Positions 7,309 to 14,448 of a DNA stretch of 16,613 bases are shown here, one piece after another. The first letter of the stretch is position 1; each line of letters opens with the position of its first letter. Below the pieces are notes generated by a model. That model had not been told where the DNA came from. It worked only from the letters and a program-made list of their open reading frames with translations, and made no database searches. The position numbers were made by a program, and so were the translations under genes. Source of the DNA: Candidatus Firestoneibacteriota bacterium (lineage in GTDB: Bacteria > JACRDZ01); NCBI GenBank assembly GCA_016212735.1, contig JACRDZ010000093.1, positions 1 to 16,613 of the forward strand, in the 5' to 3' direction.

Positions 7309-8094
7309 ATGAAAGAAATATTTACAATGTGGAAACATACAAAAATGATTGTATTGACAGCATTAACAGGCGCTATTTATGCGGCAGTACTTATGCCATT
7401 TAAGATATTTGCAATAATCCCGGGGTTTACTGAAGTCAGGCCTGGAGTTGTTGTCCCTATAGTTTTTGGAATTTTATTCGGTCCAGCAGGAGCATGGGGA
7501 AGTGCTATGGGTAATTTCATTGGTGATTTTATGGGTGGTATGTTTTCTATTGCAAGTATTTTCGGCGCAATCGGAAATTTCTTTTTTGCATTAACATCTT
7601 ATAAACTATGGGGATTGTTTACAAAAGAAAATGAAGAATTAGTTTTAAAAGAAAATAACAAGATTAAAGTATTTATTTTTATCAGCATATTGTCCAGCAG
7701 TACTTGTGCAATGTTAATAGCCTGGGGTCTGGAAATTTTAAAAATATTACCTTTTGCAGCGTTTGCCAGTGTTGTTTTTATTAATAACTTAATTTGTCCT
7801 ATTATATTATCACCGTTTTTATTCTGGCTTCTTTATCCTCGAGTTAAAAAATTTGATTTATTCTGGACTGACATTATGAGCAAGGAAGAAGTCTCTCCGC
7901 ATTGGTCCCCTCGTATTGGCGGCATATTGATGTGGCTCGGCGGTTTAGGGGGATTAATTATTGGTATTTTAGTTTCAACAGGTGTTTATAATGCTGAACT
8001 TCTAAATTTTGCTGTTGGAGCAAAAGGCCCAATGGTAGTATGGAGTGTTTCCCCATTTGTTATTTCTCTGATTGCAGGATGTATTTTAATATAA
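7309..8094 (+). CDS. ECF transporter S component (substrate-specific membrane protein)
   Basis: A 261-residue integral membrane protein with about seven hydrophobic segments (near 14-36, 46-70, 74-98, 117-140, 146-172, 200-224, 236-261). The region FTEVRPGVVVPIVFGILFGP followed by AGAWGSAMGNFIGDFMGG is typical of ECF S components, where the small-residue face of the first helix docks on EcfT and the loops close over the ligand. It is longer than the common 180-200 residues, with two extra C-terminal helices. The substrate cannot be told; known S components carry vitamins, queuosine precursors and other trace compounds. AGGAG precedes the ATG. It lies between the Liv-type binding protein (28 bases) and the ECF ATPase (43 bases), followed by EcfT, so this is a complete group I-type ECF module. 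Confidence 0.83.
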   Translation: MKEIFTMWKHTKMIVLTALTGAIYAAVLMPFKIFAIIPGFTEVRPGVVVPIVFGILFGPAGAWGSAMGNFIGDFMGGMFSIASIFGAIGNFFFALTSYKLWGLFTKENEELVLKENNKIKVFIFISILSSSTCAMLIAWGLEILKILPFAAFASVVFINNLICPIILSPFLFWLLYPRVKKFDLFWTDIMSKEEVSPHWSPRIGGILMWLGGLGGLIIGILVSTGVYNAELLNFAVGAKGPMVVWSVSPFVISLIAGCILI

Positions 8095-8137
8095 TACTCT
8101 TCTTCTTGAAATTGAAAGAATAACCAACAATAAAAAT

Positions 8138-9841
8138 ATGAATAATAATATGGATAAAATTATTTCAATAAAAGAACTTTCTTTTACATACCGCAATACA
8201 CAAATCATAGCATTAAAAAATATTTCTTTAGATATTTTTTCAAATGAATTTATTGTTTTAATGGGTGCAAACGGTGCTGGAAAGAGCAGTTTTTGCTATA
8301 CATTAAATGGGCTTATTCCGCATTTTATTAAGGGTGAGCTGATAGGCAAAGTCATTGTTCAAGGCAGAGATACACACGAGTATAAAGTAAAAGATTTTGC
8401 ACAAACACTTGGTTTTGTTTTTCAGGATTTTGAAACACAGTTATTTTCAACAAAAGTAGAACTGGAAGTAGCTTTTGGATGTGAAAATCTGTGTCTGTCA
8501 CCTGAAGAAATTAAAAAAAGAATTCATAAAGCGCTGGAATTCACACATCTTGAAAATTTAATAGATCGTCAGCCTGAGACTCTGTCCGGAGGACAAAAAC
8601 AGCGTTTGGCAATTGCTTCTATATTAGCTATGGAACCAGAAATAATTCTTTTTGATGAATCAACTACAGATCTGGATCCTATTGGAAAAGCAGACCTTTT
8701 TGAACTGGGATATAAGTTGAGACAGGAAGGTAAAAAAACTTTAATAATGGTAGAGCACGAAACAGAAGAAGCTGTTAAAGCTGATAGAATTATTATTTTA
8801 AATGAGGGAAAGATTGAAGCAATCGGAACTCCCAGGGAAATATTAAGTAAAATAGATCTTATTAGAAATTCAGGTATAATGCCTGTTAAAATATCAGAAT
8901 TGTTTCATAGGTTAGGTGAGTATGAATTGCCATTTACAATTGAAGAAGCAGAGGAAAAATTCAAAAAAAATAATTATAAAATTGATGAAAATAAATATCA
9001 GCTTTTAATCGAAAAAGAAAAATTAATACCTCAGAATTACGGTAGTCCAATAATAGAAATAAGAAATTTGCAATTTAAATATTTAGAGAATAATCCTGTT
9101 TTAAAGAATATTAATTTAACAATTAGACAAGGTGAGTTTATAGCGATTTTAGGCCAGAATGGCAGCGGCAAAACAACTCTTGTTAAACATTTCAACGGTT
9201 TGCTTTTGCCTTCAAGCGGTGAAGTTTTGGTTAATGGTGAAAATACTAGTAGTGTTACAGTCGAGAACTTAAGCAGAATAATTGGTTATGTTTTTCAGAA
9301 TCCTGATCATCAGATTTTTGCAGAAAGAGTATATGATGATGTTGCGTTTGGCCCGCAATTGCATGGGTTTTCAGATTTAGAAGTTAAAAGGAATGTAGAA
9401 GAAGCATTAAAAGCTGTTGGATTATTTGATTTTCAAGATAATGATCCATTTGTTCTTACAAAAGGGCAGAGACAAAAAATTGCTGTTGCAAGTATCCTGG
9501 CAACAAAACCTAAGGTAATCATTTTAGATGAACCAACAACAGGACTTGATTATAAAGAACTTTTAAGCATGATGGATTTACTTAAAAGATTAAATAAGGC
9601 TGGACATACGATAATAATAGTTACACATTCCATGTGGATTGCAGGTGAATATGCACATCGTGCTGTTATTATTAAAGAAGGTGAAATATATATTGAAGGA
9701 ACAATGCGTGAAGTATTTGCTCAGGAAGAAAAACTGACAAAAGCTTTTTTAAAACCACCTTCAATGGTAAGTTTATCAAATAGATTTGGAAAAACAATGA
9801 TGTCTGTTGATGAAGCTGCAAGTTGTATATACAGGGGATGA
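8138..9841 (+). CDS. Fused double ECF/CbiO-type ABC ATPase
   Basis: A 567-residue protein holding both ATPase subunits of an ECF transporter in one chain. Domain 1 (about 7-235) has Walker A GANGAGKS (43-50), Q-loop Gln96, signature LSGGQ (149-153), Walker B ending D173-E174, and switch His207. A linker (about 245-300) joins domain 2 (about 305-535), with Walker A GQNGSGKT (339-346), Gln387, D464-E465 and His497. The second signature reads LTKGQ (440-444) instead of LSGGQ, so the two composite ATP sites are not equivalent. Both FQDFETQLF and FQNPDHQIF match the ECF-type Q-loop helix that contacts EcfT. No strong ribosome site precedes 8138; ATG at 8150 is an alternative start. EcfT follows after six bases. 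Confidence 0.94.
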   Translation: MNNNMDKIISIKELSFTYRNTQIIALKNISLDIFSNEFIVLMGANGAGKSSFCYTLNGLIPHFIKGELIGKVIVQGRDTHEYKVKDFAQTLGFVFQDFETQLFSTKVELEVAFGCENLCLSPEEIKKRIHKALEFTHLENLIDRQPETLSGGQKQRLAIASILAMEPEIILFDESTTDLDPIGKADLFELGYKLRQEGKKTLIMVEHETEEAVKADRIIILNEGKIEAIGTPREILSKIDLIRNSGIMPVKISELFHRLGEYELPFTIEEAEEKFKKNNYKIDENKYQLLIEKEKLIPQNYGSPIIEIRNLQFKYLENNPVLKNINLTIRQGEFIAILGQNGSGKTTLVKHFNGLLLPSSGEVLVNGENTSSVTVENLSRIIGYVFQNPDHQIFAERVYDDVAFGPQLHGFSDLEVKRNVEEALKAVGLFDFQDNDPFVLTKGQRQKIAVASILATKPKVIILDEPTTGLDYKELLSMMDLLKRLNKAGHTIIIVTHSMWIAGEYAHRAVIIKEGEIYIEGTMREVFAQEEKLTKAFLKPPSMVSLSNRFGKTMMSVDEAASCIYRG

Positions 9842-9847
9842 AGTAAA

Positions 9848-10627
9848 ATGAGTTTTTATTTATATGATGATAAAAAAACTATTATACATGCACTGGACCC
9901 GCGCACTAAAATATTTATACTTTTTGTAAGTTTTATTTTAACTCTGTTTTTCGATCATCCGATATATATTTTATTTACCGGAAGTTTTATTTTATTTTAT
10001 GGTCTTTTGAGCAGAGCCTTAGGAAATATAAAAAAAGTATGGTTTTTGATTTTTGTTATAACAGTTTTTACTACTATATCATGGTCAATATTTGGGAGAG
10101 GGCAGACACAATTATGGAAAGGAATCAGTTACGAATCTTTTCTGTATGGATTAGGTGCAAGTTTAAAGATTGATTTAATGATAGTTGCTGGTATAATATT
10201 TCTTTCAACATGTAAAAATGAAGACGTGACTTTAGGATTAATTAAACTGGGATTACCATATGCAGTAAGCTTCTCATTTGGTATGGCTTTGCGTCTGGCA
10301 CCTATGTTTTTAGAGACTTCATCTACTATTGTTGAAGCACAGAAATCAAGAGGAGTAAATTTTGATATAAAACCTTTCTGGAAAAGGTTTAAAAGTTACT
10401 TTGCTTTACTTGGTCCGGTTTTATTAACATCAATACGTCATGCAAATGGTTTAGCAATGGCTCTGGAAAGTAAAGGATTTACATATAATCAGAAAAGATC
10501 TTTTTATATAAATTTAAAATTTAAAAATAAAGATTTTTTGATTATAATAGTTTTACTAATATTTTTTTTAATTAATATTTATTTTTTATATAAAGGCAGA
10601 GGAAAAATTGAAGGATTAATATTATAA
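9848..10627 (+). CDS. ecfT: ECF transporter transmembrane (T) component
   Basis: A 259-residue membrane protein (CbiQ/EcfT family) that links the S component to the ATPases. It opens with HALDPRTKIF, a typical EcfT N-terminus, and has about five hydrophobic segments (21-35, 40-55, 64-82, 105-122, 228-248). The two cytoplasmic coupling motifs are at 164-169 (AQKSRG) and 205-211 (ALESKGF); the second has Lys in place of the usual Arg. The GGGGATG just before the ATG overlaps the end of the ATPase gene, six bases away, so translation is probably coupled. Confidence 0.92.
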   Translation: MSFYLYDDKKTIIHALDPRTKIFILFVSFILTLFFDHPIYILFTGSFILFYGLLSRALGNIKKVWFLIFVITVFTTISWSIFGRGQTQLWKGISYESFLYGLGASLKIDLMIVAGIIFLSTCKNEDVTLGLIKLGLPYAVSFSFGMALRLAPMFLETSSTIVEAQKSRGVNFDIKPFWKRFKSYFALLGPVLLTSIRHANGLAMALESKGFTYNQKRSFYINLKFKNKDFLIIIVLLIFFLINIYFLYKGRGKIEGLIL

Positions 10628-10644
10628 AAAAATAGGAGTTAAAT

Positions 10645-11451
10645 ATGAAATTGGGTTTTTTTGTTAATGCTTATAGATTATTTTCTATAGATTATGCTTT
10701 AGATAGTGTAGTTAAACATGGGTATCAGGGAGTAGAATTATGGGCAAAAGGGAATCATATTACTCCTTTTGATAATGAAGAAATATGGCTTGGTATAAAA
10801 AACAAAATTTTAAATTTAAGTCTGGAAATTTATGGAATAAGTGCACATCTTGATTTTGTTGCTCCGGATAAAAACAAAAGAGAATTAGAAATTAAAAAAT
10901 TTTTAGGTGTTATTAAAATGGCAAAAGTAATGGGGGTAAACGAAGTTCATACTGCTTCAGGAGGATTATATAAAGATATTTCATTTGACCTTCAAGAAAA
11001 GTATTTTTTAGAAGCTATGAATATTCTTGGGAAAGAAGCTCACAATAAAGGAATTATAATTGCACTTGAACCTGAACCTGAAAAATGGTTGAGTAAACCA
11101 CACCAGGTAGTAGATATTATAGAGAACAGATTATCACATCCTGTTTTTAAAGTATTATTTGATACAGGACATGCTTTTGGTGTTGGGACAACACCAGAAG
11201 ATTATTTAAAAGCTGTTAAAAAACATTTGCATCTTGTTCATCTTGATGATGTTAGAAAAGCTGATTTCCCACATCAGCATTTAATCCCAGGAGAAGGGGA
11301 TATTGATTATATTTCTCTTTTTAATACTCTAAAAGAGATTGGATATAATAGCTGGATTTCTATGGAATTAAACAGACACAATGAAAAACCTGATGCGGCA
11401 GCAGAAAAGGCAAAAAGATTCATTGATGGTTATAGAAAATACTGGGGATAA
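10645..11451 (+). CDS. Sugar phosphate isomerase/epimerase-like TIM-barrel protein
   Basis: A 268-residue protein of the xylose-isomerase-like TIM barrel superfamily (AP endonuclease 2 fold). The expected divalent-metal ligands are all visible at strand ends: Glu142 (ALEPEP), Asp173 (LFDTGHA), His199 (LVHLDD) and Glu241 (SMELN). HQHLIPGEGDIDY (210-222) is the typical active-site loop of sugar isomerases and epimerases of this group. The N-terminus (MKLGFFVNAY, YQGVELW) also fits. The exact reaction cannot be told. GGAG precedes the ATG, and the gene lies 17 bases after EcfT, ending the cluster; a role in processing the transported compound is inference. It ends 15 bases from the convergent pgk stop with no obvious hairpin between. 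Confidence 0.85.
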   Translation: MKLGFFVNAYRLFSIDYALDSVVKHGYQGVELWAKGNHITPFDNEEIWLGIKNKILNLSLEIYGISAHLDFVAPDKNKRELEIKKFLGVIKMAKVMGVNEVHTASGGLYKDISFDLQEKYFLEAMNILGKEAHNKGIIIALEPEPEKWLSKPHQVVDIIENRLSHPVFKVLFDTGHAFGVGTTPEDYLKAVKKHLHLVHLDDVRKADFPHQHLIPGEGDIDYISLFNTLKEIGYNSWISMELNRHNEKPDAAAEKAKRFIDGYRKYWG

Positions 11452-11466
11452 AACTAATTCGTTAAA

Positions 11467-12666
11467 CTAATGGTGTTTATCTGTTAAAAATGATATACCG
11501 GGAAAAGTTTTCCCCTCCAGTAACTCAAGAGATGCTCCTCCGCCAGTAGATATATGAGTTATATTTTTAGTATATCCTGCCTGCATAATAGCAGCTACAG
11601 AATCTCCACCGCCTATTACTGTAGTAGCCTTGGATTCATTAAGTAATCGAGCCAGTTCAAATGTTCCTCGTGAAAAATTGGGAAATTCAAAAACTCCCAT
11701 TGGCCCGTTCCATATAATTGTTGCTGCACGTGATATATACCCGGAAAACATTTCTATTGTTTTTGGTCCAATATCCATAGCTTCCCATTCATCCGGAATA
11801 TTTCCTCTGGTAACTATTTTAATATTTGCATCTGCACTGAATTTATCACCAATAACATGATCTATAGGCAGAAGCATTTCTACAGTATGATCAATTGAAT
11901 CACGTAATGTATCTTTAGCTATTTCGATTTTATCAAGTTCAACAAGAGAATTCCCTACATGGCTTCCCATTGCTTTTAAAAATGTATAAGCCATTCCTCC
12001 ACCAATAAGAAATGCATCAACTTTATGCATTAAATTCTGAATAGCGCCAATTTTACCAGAAACTTTTGCTCCACCAAGAATAGCTAAAAAAGGTCTTTTA
12101 GGATTTTCTAAAAGTTTGACAAAATAGTCTATTTCTTTCTGCATCAAAAAACCTGCTGCTGCAACAGGTACATATCTGGCAACTGAAGCTGTTGAACAAT
12201 GTGCGCGATGTGCAGTTGCGAAAGCATCATTTATATATACGTCAGCAATTTTAGCCAGTTGTCTGGAAAATCTTTCATCATTAGAAGTTTCTTCTTTATA
12301 GAATCTGACATTTTCCAGAAAAATTATATCTCCGTTTTGCATGTTTTTTATTTCGTTTTCAACTTCCAGTCCAACGCAATTATCCAGTTTCTTAACTGGA
12401 CGATTAATAAGTTCACTCAATCTTTTTGCAACAACATCTGTCTTAAGCCTGGGATCAGGAACTCCTTTTGGCCGACCAATATGCGTACATAATATAAGTT
12501 TAGCGTCATTTTCAAGGGCATATTTGATTGAAGGCAAAGTTTGACTAATACGGCTATCATCAGTAATATTACCAGATTCATCCATCGGTACATTAAAATC
12601 TACTCTCATTAATACATGTTTATTGTTAAGTTTAACATCTGTAATACTAAGCTTATCCACAAACAT
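11467..12666 (-). CDS. pgk: Phosphoglycerate kinase
   Basis: A 399-residue glycolytic enzyme that moves phosphate between 1,3-bisphosphoglycerate and ADP. It has the family signature VLMRVDFNVPMD (about 18-29), the substrate-binding THIGRPKG (61-68), the hinge and nucleotide region ILGGAKVSGKIGAIQNLM, the IIWNGPMGVFE segment and the C-terminal GGGDSVAAI and STGGGASLELLEGK. Length is normal for a single-function Pgk, with no TIM fusion. The Shine-Dalgarno (rc of 12667-12677, AAGGAGGAGGT) almost touches the ATG at 12666; a GTG two codons later (12660) has better spacing and could be the real start. It has its own promoter upstream and is convergent with the TIM-barrel gene. Confidence 0.97.
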   Translation of the reverse strand: MFVDKLSITDVKLNNKHVLMRVDFNVPMDESGNITDDSRISQTLPSIKYALENDAKLILCTHIGRPKGVPDPRLKTDVVAKRLSELINRPVKKLDNCVGLEVENEIKNMQNGDIIFLENVRFYKEETSNDERFSRQLAKIADVYINDAFATAHRAHCSTASVARYVPVAAAGFLMQKEIDYFVKLLENPKRPFLAILGGAKVSGKIGAIQNLMHKVDAFLIGGGMAYTFLKAMGSHVGNSLVELDKIEIAKDTLRDSIDHTVEMLLPIDHVIGDKFSADANIKIVTRGNIPDEWEAMDIGPKTIEMFSGYISRAATIIWNGPMGVFEFPNFSRGTFELARLLNESKATTVIGGGDSVAAIMQAGYTKNITHISTGGGASLELLEGKTFPGISFLTDKHH

Positions 12667-12696
12667 ACCTCCTCCTTATTAAAATTGTTATTGATT

Positions 12697-12725
12697 ATTA
12701 TGGCGTTATTTATATAAAAAGTCAA
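12697..12725 (-). promoter_or_regulatory. Sigma-70 promoter for pgk
   Basis: The minus strand reads TTGACT (rc of 12720-12725), 17 bases, CATAAT (rc of 12697-12702), each five of six to consensus with ideal spacing. Initiation near 12690 gives a leader of about 25 bases that carries the AAGGAGG site. Confidence 0.7.
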
Positions 12726-12753
12726 GAGTATCAAACGAATGGATTAGTACAGA

Positions 12754-13635
12754 TTAAAAATTATAGTGGTGAGGACAATCTTGCAAAAATATTTCATTAT
12801 ATTTTTTTATCATATAAGGAGTAAGCCATGGAGTTATATTTTTTATAGCCAGGAAGAAATCTTCTTCTTGTACTCTCTCAGATTTTTTTTGCAAAGCAAA
12901 AACACATGCTTTTCTGCATAAAGTTTCGATATCCCATCCAGTATATCCCTGTATTATTCTGATTAACTTATTTAAATCTGTGTTTTCAGACAGTATTATA
13001 TTCATTTTTTTTACATATACTTTGAGCATTTCCATTAGATCTTCTTCCCCTGGAGGGGGAACAAACACTTTACGGTTAAACCTTTTTTTTTCTTTAATAA
13101 TACTCTGGTCTAAAACATCAATTCTATAACAGGAACCAATAAGCATTACACGTTTTTCATCCATTTGCAATTTATCAATTTCTGATATATATATATCCCC
13201 CAACTCTTTATCTGCAAAAGTTGACGGCTTCCCTCTGAAATTTCCAGGTTCCCATTCCCAATCTGCTCCTGATCTGGGGAGAAGCCACTCATTATCAGCA
13301 ATATATAATACTGATGGTGCATGTTTTACTGCATTTGAAAAAGCTTCTTTTATGACTTCTGGTTTTCCCAATATCTCTCTACCGGATATATATATATATG
13401 TAGCTTGTGATTCTTTTGCTGCTGCTTCAGCAAGCATAGTAATCCCAACTCCGAGCGGCCCCCAGAGCATTACACCGCAAGGGATAACTATATTTAGCTT
13501 TTTAAGTTCATCGTATCGCAGCATTGGTAAACATACAATTTCTTTTAAACGCTCTTTAACTTCTTTATATCCGCCAATATCATCCCATGACAGTTCAGGT
13601 TTTTTAATATCATAATAAATTTTATTTCTATTCAT
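12754..13635 (-). CDS. Degenerate Cdc48/PAN-type AAA+ protein (likely pseudo-ATPase)
   Basis: A 293-residue single AAA+ module with no extra N domain. ELSWDDIGGYKEVKERLKEI at 14-33 is the classic start of a Cdc48/PAN/FtsH-type AAA domain, and GYTGWDIETLCRKA (230-243) with a final ITPWLTPYMIKKYNEI is its usual C-terminal helical part. The ATP site is damaged. Walker A reads GPLGVGITM (59-67), with Ile65 in place of the catalytic lysine (codon ATT, two changes from either Lys codon). Walker B reads VLYIADNE (109-116) rather than hhhhDE. The sensor 1 region reads LIGSCYR without the usual ATN, and the arginine-finger stretch is KEKKRFNR. The rest is intact and in frame, so it is an open, maintained gene, perhaps a scaffold or nucleotide-independent partner. 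AGGAT lies about eight bases before the ATG. It lies between the cytochrome gene and pgk. Confidence 0.85.
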   Translation of the reverse strand: MNRNKIYYDIKKPELSWDDIGGYKEVKERLKEIVCLPMLRYDELKKLNIVIPCGVMLWGPLGVGITMLAEAAAKESQATYIYISGREILGKPEVIKEAFSNAVKHAPSVLYIADNEWLLPRSGADWEWEPGNFRGKPSTFADKELGDIYISEIDKLQMDEKRVMLIGSCYRIDVLDQSIIKEKKRFNRKVFVPPPGEEDLMEMLKVYVKKMNIILSENTDLNKLIRIIQGYTGWDIETLCRKACVFALQKKSERVQEEDFFLAIKNITPWLTPYMIKKYNEIFLQDCPHHYNF

Positions 13636-13653
13636 TTTTAATTATCCTGACAT

Positions 13654-13694
13654 AAAAAAACCTGGAACTTTCCATGAAAGTTTCTGGTTTTTTT
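13654..13694 (-). terminator. Hairpin terminator after the cytochrome gene, bidirectional in shape
   Basis: A roughly 18-base-pair stem with a 3-base loop (arms 13655-13672 and 13676-13693), one mismatch and one G-T wobble on the minus strand. Each arm ends in a run of A or T, so either strand gives a stem followed by T's. It ends the cytochrome transcript (stop at 13718) and lies only 19 bases before the AAA+ start codon at 13635. Confidence 0.85.
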
Positions 13695-13717
13695 ATTTAA
13701 AACTAAAAAATTAATAA

Positions 13718-14221
13718 TTATTTTTTTTCAGGAGCTGCTACTGCTGCTTTGGAACGATCTTTATCTGTTACTTTGTCAGGATGACATCCAGTGCAAAATT
13801 TACCAACACCTTCGGTCCCTTTTGTCTCAAAACGTAAATATTTATACGCTCCATCGTTTGATGGATGGAAATCATGACAGCTAGGACAATGTAATTGATT
13901 GTCTCTTAACAAACCATCTGGTACAACTGCGATTTTTGGATTAGGAGTAACGCATACAGGATGCGTGGATTTTAAATTTATTTCTGGACCTCCACTTCCA
14001 TCGTGACATGCCATACATAAAGATGTAGGAGAAGTAATAGGTTTACCATCTCTTGGATTTAAGAGAGTCGTATTTGCTGGTTTAGCCAAAAGTTTTACAC
14101 CCTGTGCTACATGAGCGCTATGGCACTCCACACAGCCTACATCGTGACCTGCTGCAAAAATCGAACTAACATAAAGCATTCCAACTAATATTGCCACTCC
14201 AAAAACTGATATCTTTCTCAT
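13718..14221 (-). CDS. Exported tetrahaem c-type cytochrome (doubled CXXCH type)
   Basis: A 167-residue periplasmic electron carrier. Residues 1-23 are a signal peptide (MRKISVFGVAILVGMLYVSS, then IFA), followed by four haem-binding CXXCH sites: CVECH (30-34), CMACH (69-73), CPSCH (112-116) and CTGCH (143-147). Histidines nearby (His37, His87, His119) can act as distal ligands. This spacing fits the doubled CXXCH cytochrome family used in respiratory and extracellular electron transfer chains. The C-terminus is Lys/Ala-rich. The Shine-Dalgarno GAGGAGGTGA (rc of 14229-14238) is a full anti-16S match, and the promoter upstream is consensus in both hexamers, so strong expression is likely. No cytochrome maturation or redox partner gene is in the window. 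Four sites are certain; the redox partner is not. Confidence 0.92.
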   Translation of the reverse strand: MRKISVFGVAILVGMLYVSSIFAAGHDVGCVECHSAHVAQGVKLLAKPANTTLLNPRDGKPITSPTSLCMACHDGSGGPEINLKSTHPVCVTPNPKIAVVPDGLLRDNQLHCPSCHDFHPSNDGAYKYLRFETKGTEGVGKFCTGCHPDKVTDKDRSKAAVAAPEKK

Positions 14222-14281
14222 CCTTTTGTCACCTCCTCATATTATTATTTTCTTGCATTATTTTTACTAAATTATTTAATC

Positions 14282-14309
14282 ATTATAATGAGTTTTTTTT
14301 GGTTGTCAA
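14282..14309 (-). promoter_or_regulatory. Consensus sigma-70 promoter for the cytochrome
   Basis: The minus strand reads TTGACA (rc of 14304-14309), 16 bases, TATAAT (rc of 14282-14287). Both hexamers match consensus exactly. Initiation near 14275 gives a leader of about 54 bases before the ATG at 14221. Confidence 0.8.
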
Positions 14310-14370
14310 GGGAAAAAAAAAGTATTTTGATTAAGTTAGGGGATGTTTAATATGAAGAGAGTTAAAAAAT

Positions 14371-14427
14371 AAGGATGAATTACTTTTGAAAGATATAAAT
14401 TATTTTTCAAAAGAAGTTCATCCCTTT
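14371..14427 (-). terminator. Long hairpin terminator for the V-ATPase transcript
   Basis: Arms GGATGAA...CTTTTGAAA (14373-14391) and TTTCAAAAG...TTCATCC (14405-14423) form a stem of about 19 pairs with one mismatch, a 13-base loop and A/T runs outside both arms. On the minus strand the stem is followed by a T-rich run. It closes the V-ATPase/small-peptide transcript and separates it from the cytochrome promoter at 14282. Bases 14310-14370 hold nothing else that I can see. Confidence 0.75.
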
Positions 14428-14448
14428 TAAAACAGATACTATCTGAAT

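Noticed and set aside
6138..11451. Possibility that the transporter block is a cobalt/nickel Cbi system
   Set aside because: The membrane protein lacks CbiM/CbiN features such as the metal-binding N-terminal histidine, so a generic ECF module fits better.
11452..11466. Search for a terminator between the convergent TIM-barrel and pgk genes
   Set aside because: Only 15 bases lie between the stops and no stable stem can be formed.
13185..13400. Two alternating TA tracts inside the AAA+ gene
   Set aside because: They encode similar IYIS stretches in two separate beta strands, in frame; no sign of recombination or phase variation was seen.
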